Shown here: positions 1-12,399 of the stretch, piece by piece | Numbering within the stretch: the stretch's first letter is position 1 | Layout of the letters: every line of letters starts with the position of its first letter | Assembly: GCA_003339415.1 (NCBI GenBank) | Contig: PDHQ01000067.1 | Coordinates: 1-64,000 of the forward strand | Direction of reading: 5' to 3' | Origin: Ophiocordyceps camponoti-saundersi (nom. inval.) | Lineage: Eukaryota; Ascomycota; Sordariomycetes; Hypocreales; Ophiocordycipitaceae | Length of the DNA stretch: 64,000 nucleotides | Position numbers and translations under genes: made by a program | Notes under the pieces: generated by a model | Seen by the model: only the letters and a program-made list of their open reading frames with translations | Told to the model about the DNA's origin: nothing | Database searches by the model: none

Positions 1-139
<139 letters not shown>

Positions 140-639
140 TATTAATATACTTTATATATTATTATACTAAGTTAATATTAACTTTTAATATTTAACTTTT
201 TATAACTTTAGATAATTAAGGTCTTTATTCGTGCTTAACGCTATAATATTACGAGAATTTAATACTTTCTACCTCTCGGAGTTTAACTCCGCTAAGGGAA
301 TAACCTTAAATATAAAATTATAAAGTAATCCGCCTCTTAGTTTACTATTAATATTAATAATACTTAATAGCAAAACCTAAGGGCTTAACTAATCTTAATA
401 ATACCCGCGTATAGGTAAAAGTTAATATAATACCGCTACTAACTCTAATAACTTATTTATTAATATTTTTTAAACTTTAATAAATCGTATCTTAAAGTTT
501 ATATATAAAAAACTTACTAAAATAGTCTTTATATAAGATTTTCGCCTTATATAAAATATCCTTAATATAGCGTTTACTAAGCTTTAATAATACTAATAAG
601 CTTTTAAAAACTTATTTAGCTTTCTTATTATTATCTCCT

Positions 640-1650
640 ATACTATTTAGAAGTTAATTAAGGCCGCCTTTTATAAGGTAATAGGTAAGAAGTTAGACTC
701 CGCCCTTAAAGCTTTAACTTAAGCTAGCGTAATTATAAACTCCGCCTTAAACTCCGCCTCCCTTATAGCGCCCCTTATATAGCTAATTCTAATAAAAATA
801 AAAAAGGAGGTACTTATATTAGTAAAAAATATCTTAATAATTAATAAAGTTCTAGCGCCTACTCCTTAAAAAGTTATTTAGAAAGTTAATAAGGCTATAA
901 GCTACTTTATAATAATTACTATATATTAATTTCTTAGTAGTAATTTTATTATTATATTTAACTTAAAATATAAAGATTTTACTTTTAAGGATAAATAAAT
1001 AGCTTAGGCTTTTAAAGCGAAAGCTAAGTATATATGCTAAATTTATATTATTATTATTAAAAGTATTTAGACTTTAGTAGCTAACTATAACTATAACGCG
1101 TTATTTAGTATTATTAGAAAGGTAAATAAGGTTAATATAGTCCGGGCGAAAGCGCTTTAACCTTAGCGTATTACCGGTAAAAAAGCCCCGCGAACTTATC
1201 TTATTATAAGCCTCGGTAGCGTAAAGAATATAAATAAGCTTTACTTAAATAAAATAATTATAAATATAAAAATAATTTACTATAAATTTTATAAAAACTT
1301 TATATACTTTAAGTAATATTATAAATATTTCTAATTTAAGTATATTATAAAGTATTACTAAGAGCCCTCTTAATATAAATATTATATAGCTACCTTATAT
1401 AATAATAAAAAAGAAAACTACCTTATATAAAAGGGAGAAAAACCCCGCCACTATATTTTATATAAGGGTATATATTTTATATAGTTAAAGGACTACTTAG
1501 AGTCCTAGTAATAGTAAAGCTATACTAAGTTTAGCTTCCTTAATAAACCTCGCCTTTTCTAATTATTATAAGCTACTTAACCTCTAGCCCTTACTTAATA
1601 ATAGCCTTATAAGAATCGCGAAAGCTTTATTATAATTTCTTTAAGGAAGC
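640..1650 (+). pseudogene. LINE-1 ORF1 (gag-like, zinc-knuckle) remnant
   Basis: A plus-strand frame that stays readable between RIP stops. A Lys/Ala-rich stretch around 650..1150 leads into a short basic segment and then, near 1260..1400, a series of Tyr codons spaced like the Cys and His of CCHC zinc knuckles, as expected when TGC and CAC become TAC or TAT. Tad1-like ORF1 proteins are RNA-binding, gag-like proteins with C-terminal knuckles, placed upstream of the endonuclease/RT frame exactly as here. The start is not identifiable and the borders are approximate. It cannot encode a full protein now. Confidence 0.55.
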
Positions 1651-1899
1651 GAGTATATTACGGATCCTTTAAAAATATACTTTAGTAATCCTCTTATAAT
1701 ATATTACTTATTTAAATCTTTTTAAGAAGCTCTTAATTTAGTAATACTTATAGAAGCTATAAGCTATATAATAAACTTTATAATTTATAACTAGCTTTAT
1801 AATAATCTTAAGTAGAGTTTATATTAATAAACTTTATATAATTAAAATAATTATAAATAACTATTCTTAATACTTAGTTTTTATAAAAATTATAACTTT

Positions 1900-4200
1900 A
1901 TTATAAAATATATAAAAAATTAACTACCTTATTTAGCTTACCTTATTTAGTAAAAAGAGCTATAATATTATTATTATATAAGAATTTTAGCTTAATATAT
2001 ATAATTACCCTTTATTTCCTAAACTCGCTCTTTACCGCCTTATTTAAAATAAAAGTAAGGCCTTTCTTTATATATATAAATAATATAAAATTAATAATTA
2101 GGACTTTATTATAAAGCCTAACCTTACTAAAGTTTCTTTTTATAATAAGTTTTAAATATTTACTATCTACTCCCCGCTATTTAAAATATACGCTAAACTT
2201 TTCTTACGCTTACTTTCTTTTTCTCCCTCCCTATACTTTACCTTTACCTCCGCTCCGCTAATCGTTCTTAGCGATTTTAACGCCTATTACCCCTCCTAGA
2301 ACCTTTATAAATATACCTCCCCTTATTTTATAAAGCTTTTTTCCGCCTTTTACTAACTCGGCCTCGAACTCCTTACCCCTTTTTATAAGATTACTTAGAA
2401 GATATATAAATAATAAGCTAATATTATTAACTAAATCTAAAATATACTTAATTATTTCCTTATATACCTTAGCTTAGATCTTAATCTTTTTAGCTTTAAT
2501 TATATCCCTTAGTTTATATTATTTATTACCTCTCCTTTTTTAAATTTTACTTTAATATTATATTAGAAATATTTTAATTTTAATATCTTATAAGTAAAAA
2601 TAAAAAACCGCTTCTTATTTTCCGCTATTTAAGTAAAGTTTATAATAAATATTAAAAAGTTAATATTATAACTATATAAGTATAAGTAAAAATTATAGCT
2701 AACTTAATAGTTTTAAAATTACTTTAATAACATAGTTTTTACTTATACTTATAATAAACCTTAATAGTTATTTTTATAATTTTAAATATAAAATATATTA
2801 AGTAATATTAGTAAATATAGCTAAACTTTAATTATTAATAAATATATTAAAATATTATAATATAATAAAAATTATTTATTAAGAAAGCGAAAAAAAATAA
2901 TTAAAGGTAATTTTTTACTTTTATAAGCGGCGACCTTAATATTATATAATTTATAGCTTAATAAATAAGACTTTATAGGTAGGCTTTTCCGAAGCTTATA
3001 TAAACTCCTCTTTTTTAATAAAATATAGACTCTGCTTTCTAATTATCTTTCTCCGAAAAGTTAAAGCTCCTAGCTTATAAGTTTTTTCCTTATCTTTTAG
3101 AAAATACCCTATATTTTCCTATCTTTAACCTCTTCCCCTTAATAAATATTCTCTCCTAAGTTATTAAAAATAAAGTTTAATTTACTATTTTTAATATTAT
3201 ATTATAAAAATCTACTAAGCTTAATAATATCTTTATTAGCTTCCTAAAAAGTTATAAATAACCCCTTATAGTAATCTTAACTAAGCTTTTTTAGGGATAT
3301 ATTACTTATAAATATTTTCTTACTTAATATTAGACTTTTAATATTATAGTTCTCCGGAAAGCGGGAAAAAGCTTAAAAGTTTATTAGACTTTAAGTAGCT
3401 ATTATCTTATCTCCTTTCTTAATATTATAAATAAAATCTTTAAAATTATAATAATAAAGAAAATATCTTCTATAGCGAAGTTTATAAAAATCTTATTATA
3501 AAATTAAATAGGTAACTAACTTAATTAGTTTATTAATAATATTTTATTTCTTCTAATAAAATTTATTTATATTACTTAAAGCTTTTAAAGCTTTACCTTC
3601 TTTTTAATATTAAATATAATAGGCGCTTTTAATTATATCTTATATTTTAAGGTAATAAAAATCCTTAACTTTTTTAGCTTTCTTAGATAAATTATAGCTT
3701 TCCTCCGCTTTTACCTTTCTAACTATACCTCCTACTTAAAAATTTATAATAAATTATTAAACCTTTTCCCTATCTTTATTAAAGTTCCTTAAAGCTCCCC
3801 GCTCTCTCTAATACTATTTATCTTATATATCTTATATTTTTATAAGCGCTTAGAATAAGTAATTAATATACTTATTATTAAATTTATAAATAATATTAAT
3901 ATTTTTAATATTAAGCGTATTTTTACTTAAGTCCGCTATTAGCTTAAATAAGCTTAGAATATTTATTATAATTAAGTAAGGGAGTATAAAATAACTTTTT
4001 AGCTATTTAAAAATTAGCTTTTTTATTTTATAAAAGACCGCTCCGCTAATATAACTCTGCTAATCTTTAATAAGAATATTATTTAACTTATATAAAAAGT
4101 ATATATACTTAGGGTTTAGATTTACTATAAATTTTAGTAAAAGCTATATTTTCGCTACTTTATAAAGAAACTTACTTATTAATAGCTAGCTTAAACTAAG
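1900..4200 (+). pseudogene. LINE-1 ORF2 (endonuclease + reverse transcriptase) remnant, cut by element D
   Basis: This frame once encoded the APE-type endonuclease and reverse transcriptase of LINE-1. Around 2266..2310 the translation reads SDFNAYYPSWN, with a stop in place of Trp, matching the GDFNxHHPxW endonuclease motif. At 3784..3831 it reads VP-stop-SSPLSLILFILY, the QGSPLSPILF motif of LINE reverse transcriptases with Gln turned into a stop. Near 3881..3910 it reads FINNINIF, a decayed FxDDxxxF catalytic motif. The thumb and downstream parts are displaced to beyond 56330 by element D. It is inactive: stops and catalytic Asp-to-Asn changes are visible. Confidence 0.8.
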
Positions 4201-4205
4201 CTTAC
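4201..4205. repeat. Left target-site duplication of element D (CTTAC)
   Basis: CTTAC directly precedes the left LTR of D, and an identical CTTAC follows its right LTR at 56326..56330, more than 52 kb away. This 5-bp match is the key evidence that the two LTRs belong to one insertion. Confidence 0.85.
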
Positions 4206-4506
4206 TATTAAGTAGTCTTTACACGTATATATAAGTAAAAAAAAGTAAAGGTAACCTAAATTAAGTATAATTAAAGATAGATACCTTTCCTTTATCGTAC
4301 GAGGAAGAGCGGCTATATAGCTAAATAATACTCTATTTCTATACCCTCCTTCTTCTTATCTAAGCTACCTCCTACCTCCTAAATCGTACGAGGCATAACT
4401 TAAGTAATAATATATATTTTATTAGAAGCTTCCTTATATTTATACTATTTTTTATATATATATCGTATAATAAATATAAAGGGGTATAGAAAGATAATAT
4501 CTAATA
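4206..4506. repeat. Element D, left LTR (301 bp)
   Basis: Closely similar to the split right LTR. Shared landmarks are the GTACGAGGAAGAGCGGCTAT block near 4298..4318, the CTATACCCTCC junction around 4340, where A(+) inserted in the other copy, and the GGGGTATAGA block near 4481..4490. The ends are TATTAA and CTAATA. Confidence 0.85.
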
Positions 4507-7500
4507 TTTAACTTTTTCTTTTTATAAAAAGATATATTAAATAAAAAGGTATTATATAAAGAAAAAACTCCGTTTTCCTAAAAGGTAAATATTTCTAAAG
4601 AAAAATAGTTATATAATATTAAATAAGTATATAATTAAAAAAATCTCTAAAAGTAAATAACGCCCGTAATATTATAATAAAAAAAATAAAGAAAATAAGC
4701 TATTAGCTAAAAAATAAAAATTAAGTTATTATATAATTTAACTTATAATATATTTTTATAAAATTTTATTATAAAAGTCTCTTATAATTATAATATTAAG
4801 AAAAATAGGTAGAAAACTAATTTTTTATAACCTTATACTAAAAATACTAAAAAATATTATAAAAAATAGGAATTAAAAATCGGATTCTGCCGCCTCTTAC
4901 CGCCTTTAGAGGGGTATAAAAACCCCTCCTTGCTCCCTCTCTCTCTCTCTCTCTTTCTTTTCTTTTTTTCTTTCTTTTTTCTTTAAGCTAATTAACGAAG
5001 ATAATAATAATAATTAAAAAGATTTTTAATAAAAATTAATAAATTATATAATATACTTAAGTTATTTTTATTAATAGTTATTAGTTATATAATATACCTC
5101 CCTATCTTAATAATATTATAGCTTATTAACTTAAATTTTACTAAATTTATATACTTTATAATAAAGAGGATAATTAGCGCTTTATATAGTAAATATCCCT
5201 AAATATAAGAAAAAAAGGTCTAGCTATTATATAATAGTAATATTAATAGGAGAGTAATAAGCGGAGATCTAATTAATAGCTATATTATTATCTAATATCT
5301 TTATTTATTTTAATAATATTTAGGATTCTAAATATATTAAAGCTATTATTATCTAACGCTTAAGTTATTTTCTAGTAATTTTACTTATAAGTTATAATAA
5401 GGTAATAGTAAAATTATATTATATTTATATTAGAAATCTTTACTTATTTAATATATATTAGATAAATAATAATAAGGCTTATATTACTTATATATAATAG
5501 TCTTATATTATAAGATATTTTTTCGTATAATAAGGCTAAGTATCGTAAACTCCTAAGCTAGTATTTTATACCCTAGTAATTACTCTTATTAAGTTACCTA
5601 ATAGCCGGCGGCGGGGATAGGTAATAATAGTGCTAGGCGGAGCGCCTCCTAACGCGGAGGAGTATATTACTATCTCGGATAATAAGTAATAAGGGGCGGG
5701 GGTAGAAAAGAAGTAATAATAAGGTTAGATAATAAGGAAAAAGGAAAAGAGAAAAAAAATTAAAAGAAAAGAAAAAAAAATTAGGCGTTTAGGACTTATA
5801 GCTTTGCTTTTTTTTTAAAAATTAGGCGTAGGGGTCGGACAATACTTAGAAAAAATTAATAGTAATTTTTATATAAAAATAATAGAAAAAAATATAAAAA
5901 GGTAAAAAAAATAAGAAGGTAAGGATAAAAAGTTAGATAAAGTAAAGATATAAGAAAGAAAAGAGTATAAGTCTTATATAACTTAAGTAAGTTATTAGAT
6001 AATAGCTTTAATTTATAACTTATAAGAATTTATAAAAATAAGAGTTAATAAGGCTAAGTTAAAGCTATTCTTAGTATAAGTATTAGCTAGGTTATTTTTA
6101 CTATTAATTTATTATATTTTTAAAATTTCCTTATACTTATATAACTTATAAATAGCTATAATATCGATTATTAGCTATTTTTCTATTATTAAGCCGAGCC
6201 TTACTAAGTAATTATATAATAAATATAAGTTTATATAAAGAATAAGGGGGATTAAAAGTATACTTAAGGATCGTATAATAGCTTAAATAGTTAAGTAAAA
6301 AGCTAGGCTAATATTAACGCTATTTACTATACCGTAAAGTTCGCTTACTAGGATACTTTAAGTAACTTTTTTATATTTCGTAAAGGTTTAGTAAAGGATA
6401 TTACCTTATATAATAAATAAGTTAAAAGACCGGTTTTCCTTACTAAGGATAATTAAAGTATTAAGCTATAAAATAAGGTCCTTATTATTTATAAATAACT
6501 TATCTATAAAAATAAATAGTTTCGTATAAGATAAGTTAAGTAGAATAAACTATAAACTACGAGCAGTATTATTAATCTACTACTAAATATATTTATTAAG
6601 GGCTAAAATATCCTATAAGGAAGGATCGGTTATTTAAGCGGCTACTATAAGGTTATATAACGCCTCCGGTAAATAGGTAAAAGTAATATATACTCCTTAA
6701 GCTCGCTAGCTAATAAAATCTTACGGGGTAATATTAGCGGTTAAGTTAATAACGTAAAGGCCCTTTACTTATCTTTTTTATATAAGAATAATATTATATA
6801 ATTTACGCGTAATATAACTATTATTAAAGTTAATAGATAAGCTATTAGTAAGGAATATTTTAAGCTTTATATAAAGCTTTACTTATTTTAACTTATTTTC
6901 CTTAAGTTTAGAGAATATATCGGATATAAAAGAGAATATATTATTTATCTATAAGCTTATTATTTCGAATAAGTTAAGGCTAGCTATTATAAATAAAAGA
7001 TATAAATTATATAATAAGGGCGTTATATAAAAGTTTATATAATAAAAATTATAATATATTTTAAACTAATATAATTCTAATTTTGCTAGCTTATATAGCG
7101 GCTTCTTAATATATAAAAAAGTATAAGGTAAATATTAATCTTATAGTTTTTTAAGAAGGTATGCGTATATTATATAACTTAAAGGATTAGCAAACTATAT
7201 ATACGCTTATATAATATTTTATAGTTCGCCTTAGTAATTATATAACTTTATAAAAGTAAGTTTAAGGGTAAGAAGGAGGCGCTATAATATACGTAGAATT
7301 ATAAGTAATAATATAAGGATTTCCTCTTTACCGTTATCTTTATAGCCCTAAATAACTAAGCGAGACTTTTTATAAAAGCTATTATTTAAGTTTTTTATTT
7401 CTTATATAAGACGCGTTTTAAAAATATATCTTATAAGGTTTAAGGAAAGATTATATCGGATAAAGGTAAAGATTTCTTATATAAAAAGGGTATTAATTTC

Positions 7501-10025
7501 CTTATAATTAGAGGCCTCGAATAGTTATCTTAAGGTAATAATAATACCTTATTATTATAATTATATAATAAATATATAATTATCTTTTTCCTTCGTAATA
7601 ATAAATACGGAGGGAAAAGCTTTATATAAGTTTTTATTATATAAGGGTATAATTAAGATTTTAAACTATATTTTTTTCTCTATAAGTATAATAAGGAGGG
7701 AGCGGAGATAAAGTTTAACTTATATTATATAAAATCTAATTAATCTTATAGGGAGTTTAAGGATAATATCTTAGCTATCTAAACTAGAAATATAGAAAGG
7801 ATTTTATTATTTATCTTTTTTATATTAAATAAGAACTTCGCTTTAAAAAGGAAGTAATAAAATATTATATAAGTTAGGTCCGTTTTAGGTATAGAGAGCG
7901 CGTAAAATATCCGCTTAAGCTTTAATTTATCGTACTTATTTTATAGCGCGCTAAATCGCTTAGGCTCTTATAGTAATATTAAAAGCTAAGGGTAAGTTAT
8001 ATAAAATATAGGAGTAAGCGCTAAAAATAAGAAATATTAAGATAAGGCCGTTTAGTTTAGCTATATTATTAATAGCCTTAATAGCTATCTAAAAAATAGT
8101 TATATTATTAGTCTTAGTGCTAATTTCTTATTATAAGATATCGTACGCTTACTTAAAAGGGGTATATATATATTTAACCTTACTAATCGCTTAATACGCT
8201 TTAATAAGTATTTTTTTATATATAATACTAAGTAATTTCGCGTTCGTATAAAATTCTAAAAAGGAAAAGCTAGTCCTAGCGTCGTAAAAGATAATATTTA
8301 ATAGGCCTTAGTATATATAAATCTAGCACTTATATAAAGCGTTCTAAGCGTCTGCTACTAATATATTTTATATAAAAATAGTAGCTTAGAAAAATATAGC
8401 TTTATTAATAGTATATAGGACTAGCTTATTATAAAAGTAAAAAATATCGATAACTAGCGAGTAATTAAAGTTATAGTTATTTTTAAAAGAGAATTTAAAT
8501 TACTAAGGTTTTAAGTTATATAATTAATATTAGTAATATAAACGTTAGATTAACTTAAGGGCTATAAGGATTATATCTAAAAAACTAGCCTTTTTTAGTA
8601 AATTATAAAGCTATTATATATAAGGATAGCTAAAATATTAGTAAAGCTATTATAACTTTTATTTTATATAATATAATATAGATTCTTATTTTAAGATATT
8701 AAAAAATAAATATCCTTATTTTCTAATAATAGGAACTATTATATTATTATATTATATAATAATATCTTTTATATTATTATAGAAAATATAAAGGCGGTCG
8801 GTATCTTTAAGATAGAAAAGAAATAGGGTAGAAATATTAAGAATATAGTAGAGGACTTTGCCGAGGGGGTTTTATACGATAATAGTTCTAATTAGCTTAG
8901 TAAATTCTAAGAAGCTAAAATAGATTATATTTTTAATTAAGGTCTAGTTAATAGTTATACGAGGGTATTCCTAGATATAAGCTTTTACTTATAGTTTACT
9001 TATAGTTAAGATTTACGTAGCTCTTATATCTTAAAGCTTATTTTAATATATTATACGATACGTATTAGAAAGGAGGAATTATTCCGCGGGAACCGCTAGG
9101 GCCTTTAGTTAGTAAATATTATTACCGGTAAAGTAGTATATATAAGCTACTATAATAAAAAATAAAACTACGTTTTCGCCGCTAATAATTTCTTTTTTAA
9201 TATTAGAGTTTTTATTATATAACTATAAAAACTAAGAATCTTATATATTAGAACCTTTATATAATAAGAGGAATATACTAAATTTTTCCTTTATAAGGGG
9301 GTCTTAGCTAGTTTTTTTATAACTAGTAAGGTATTATTTATATACGCGTTAGATATCGTCTAACTTATAGTTTATAGATTAATATCTTTCCTTTTTATAT
9401 ATAAAGTACCTTTATATTATATAAGGTTAGAACTAGCGTTACTATAAGGAAAAACGTTATATAGGGGGCGATTATTATTAGCGGGGAGTAAAAGAAGATT
9501 ATCTAAGGTTCGTACGATACTTATTATAATTAAGATAGCGTTATTTAATAAAGAACTAGTTAGTAGTTTTATCTATAGTAATAGTAAGGGAGGAACGGAG
9601 GCGATTAATAAATATTTTATACGATATATTTTAGAATATTATAGCTAATTTAAGTTCTAAAACGCCGCGATAAGCTTATACTATAATAGTAAAAAGTTAC
9701 TTTTCTCCTTAATAATTAAGTTTAAAAGCTTATTAAATAAGTTAAAGTTTATTAAGGAGGGTATTAAGTAAATCTATTATAGTTTTATTAAGGTTTTCTT
9801 ATTATATAATATTAAAAGAAAAAATAGTCTAATCTATCTAATATAATAAATAGTTTATATAAGTATTAAAATATATATCTAAAAAAGTATAAATTTTATC
9901 TTATCGTTTATCCGATCTAATAAAATATAAATAATAGTCCTAAGCTTTATCTAAAAAGATATCTAGAAAAATAGCGTAAAATTAATCTTTTATTATATTA
10001 ATATAAGAGTAATAGCTAATTATTA
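4507..10025 (+). other. Element D interior, left part: unrecognised degenerate coding-like sequence
   Basis: About 5.5 kb without any recognised domain. It opens with a very AT-rich leader (4507..4860), a pyrimidine tract with (CT)n (4934..4982) and a purine-rich Lys-coding patch (5690..5990). From roughly 6200 to 9950 plus-strand frames read for 50 to 100 residues between stops typical of mutated Gln and Trp codons, so it probably once held one or more long proteins. Translations near 6600..6800, 7500..8500 and 9030..9660 are rich in Ile, Leu, Lys and Arg. I found no zinc knuckle, RT YxDD, RNase H or integrase motif. It ends where C(-) begins. Confidence 0.5.
4934..4982. repeat. Polypyrimidine tract with (CT)n core
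   Basis: An uninterrupted pyrimidine run, a CT dinucleotide repeat at about 4937..4954 and then T-rich sequence with scattered C. It lies between the left LTR and the coding-like interior of D, so it could be a leader or promoter-proximal element, or only a simple repeat. Confidence 0.8.
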
Positions 10026-12291
10026 GAGAATAATATTAGGGGGTCTAAGGTAGGTATTAATCTAGATTATGCGAAGGGTGTTCTAAGTATCTTTCGCGGA
10101 GAGAGATAGGAGAAACCGGGTAGCTTAGAAAGCTATAGCCTAGTCGACGGCGTATAGGACGGCTCGTTAGTTAATATAGAGAATATCTACGATAACCTTA
10201 AAGTTAAAATCGCGGTTATTTTCTAGCTTAAATTTAAATCGTTAGGGCGCGGGGCTATTTAATTAGTACTAACGATAAACCTTAGAGATAGCCTTAATAG
10301 CTTAGACGTCGGTATTATATCCGGCCTAAGTAAGTAGTTAGTATAGACGGGATACGCTAGGGTGCTTAAATTATTTATAAATTTAGCGTATCTTCTACTT
10401 AGTAAGATATAATATAGCTTCTTCTAAGGGTAAAAGGAAAAACTAAGGATAACCTTATTTATATATAATAGGGATCTTAGTTATATTATAAATAAGGTAA
10501 TTTAAAATATTACGGAAGAATATCCTTAGTCGATCTATATCTGCTAAATATAAGAGGAATAGGGTTTAAGTAAGTAAGATATAGAATATAATCTTACTTA
10601 CTAGGGTTATAACTTAAATAAAGCTAAGGGAGGTAATAATCTAGCTTTTACCGAATTTAATAAATACTTAGCTAGCGGTAGACTTATTAAGGGATAATAA
10701 GGGTATAAAAAGCTATAATACTTTAAACTAAGATTAACCTAAGGTTAATACGGATACCGTACTAATATCGATTAAAATACCTTAAAACGTTATCTAAAAA
10801 TAGCGGTCTATTAAGGTAAAATAAGTAGCGGGAGCTATAACGAGTATAGGCTTATAAGGGTTATCTCCTATTAGGAAGTATATATATACTAATTAATATA
10901 ATATTTTAGCTACTTAGGGTAATATTAATAGTAAATTTTCCGTTAGTTCTATAATTCGGAGTATATAAAATATTTAAATTAATTATATAAACGATAAAGT
11001 ATAGTATAGAGTTTCGGTAAGTTTATAAGATAGGAGTACTTATCTATTATCGCTATCCTCCTCTAGTACTTTTTCTATTTTTTCGAATTCTATAAGATAA
11101 GCGTTAAAGTTAACCTTTATATTAGTAAAAATATAATAAGCTAGAAATATATATTTAAATATTTTACGTTCCTTATCTATATATTTAGAGGACTAATATC
11201 TAATTTTACCGTAAATAAAGTATTTATAGTTCTATAAAATATTAGCCCTCGGGTTACGAGTAAAGTTATTTCCGCTATCGTTACGATATTAATTTAAGGG
11301 CTAATTAATAGTTTTCTAATATCGGCGATTAAGGTAAAAAGTATCGGGGTTTAGAGCGTTAGGAGGAGGTAATAGTAAGTAAGAGCTTTAAATATACTAC
11401 GAGCTATTAGATTAATAAGTTAGGGCTATTTCTAAAAAGGAATAGAGGTTAGATATAAGCGTCTCTATATTTTTCGCGGGTCTAAAAAGTATAAATTTTA
11501 ATTTAGGGACGCCTTAGTAAGTATTAATAAAGGTTATTTATAAAAGGGCGTTACTAATATAATCGGAACTAAGAGTACGCTAATAGAGATCTAATTTATT
11601 AAAAAGTTTCTATAAAACTTCGTGCGGTTTACTTTTAGGGTACGAAGTCTAAACTATCTAGTAAGTAGTAGATATCTAATCTATATAATAATAAGAGTAG
11701 TTAACGTTTATATTAAAATACTTCTATATTTAAAGATATATATCGCAAAAGGTAAAAAACTAGTTAATATAATTAAAATAATACCGTCTCGCTTAGCCTA
11801 AAAAAATACGTAGAAAAATTATATAAAAATAAAATAGGTAAATCTTTAGTATAAAGTAAGTATTTATAAAGATATAGACCTTATTATCTAAGAGGTTATA
11901 AAGTTCGCTTAAGTATATAGTATTCTTATCTTAGATTTTAGTAAATTAAGTAATTATTTCTAAATTAATATATATATTAGGAAATTTAATTAGGGGTAGT
12001 ATAGAGAAAGTAAAAGCGTCCGGTATAGGTTTATCTTAAAATCGAGGTATTTTCGATAAGAGTCCTTATCGATATTAATAAAGTTCTATATTAGTATCTA
12101 AATAAGGACCTTAGCTATTAATATTAAGTCTAGCTATACTTACTAATAGTTTTTTAATAAGTATATCTAGTAGGGACTATATTCTTCGAGTAATAGCTTA
12201 AGGGTCTTAGAATTAATATATTATCGGTTACTAAGTAAGTTAAACTAGTAGGTTTTAAGATAATATGTTTAATTATAATACCTAAGGGTTA
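10026..12291 (-). pseudogene. C(-) gag-pol remnant: C-terminal gag, protease, pre-integrase, integrase start
   Basis: The complement matches C(+) from about forward 43995 to 46248. The block at 10335..10390 is the counterpart of the GAG-pre-integrase motif of C(+), which reads FGHPSVSYLYQLLTRAR there. The block at 10030..10140 matches the integrase region, which reads SLSAKDTQNTLR in C(+). At 11220..11240 and elsewhere CG-containing codons survive while Gln and Trp codons have become stops. It is continuous with 19608..20416 across LINE-2. Copia order (integrase before RT) is inferred from C(+), since the RT part is missing here. Confidence 0.75.
12274..12291. repeat. Left target-site duplication of LINE-2 (~18 bp)
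   Basis: TATAATACCTAAGGGTTA occurs here and again at 19590..19607, just outside LINE-2. The undisturbed site in C(+) near 44000, read in reverse, is a single RIP-diverged copy, so this is a true target duplication of a length normal for LINEs. Confidence 0.85.
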
Positions 12292-12399
12292 ATAATAATA
12301 ATAAAAAATAACGACACGCGCCTAGTATAAGGCGCGATCTAAAAGGAAAAGGTAAGATATTAGCGGCGTCGGATTCGCCGTTTAATTTAGAGTAGGGCT

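Larger units (their letters stand above)
140..4205 (+). mobile_element. LINE-1: RIP-mutated Tad1-like non-LTR retrotransposon, left part
   Basis: A plus-strand non-LTR element in the usual Tad1-like order: an ORF1-like region with zinc-knuckle remnants near 1260..1400, an endonuclease motif near 2266..2310, and a reverse transcriptase QGSPLSP-type motif at 3784..3831 followed by an FxDD-like motif near 3881..3910. All frames carry many stops. It is cut at 4205 by LTR element D, whose TSD CTTAC occupies 4201..4205, and resumes after 56330. The 5' end was not located. Assignment to Tad1 rests on gene order and motif style, not on a search. Confidence 0.8.

Noticed and set aside
4206..4506. Solo LTR inserted in LINE-1
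   Set aside because: First read as a solo LTR, but the partner LTR at 35855..56325 and the shared CTTAC TSD show that it is the left LTR of one large, filled element.
5180..9990. Telomere-linked RecQ helicase or tyrosine-recombinase gene in the D interior
   Set aside because: Some translated stretches looked vaguely similar in composition, but no helicase or recombinase motif could be placed.
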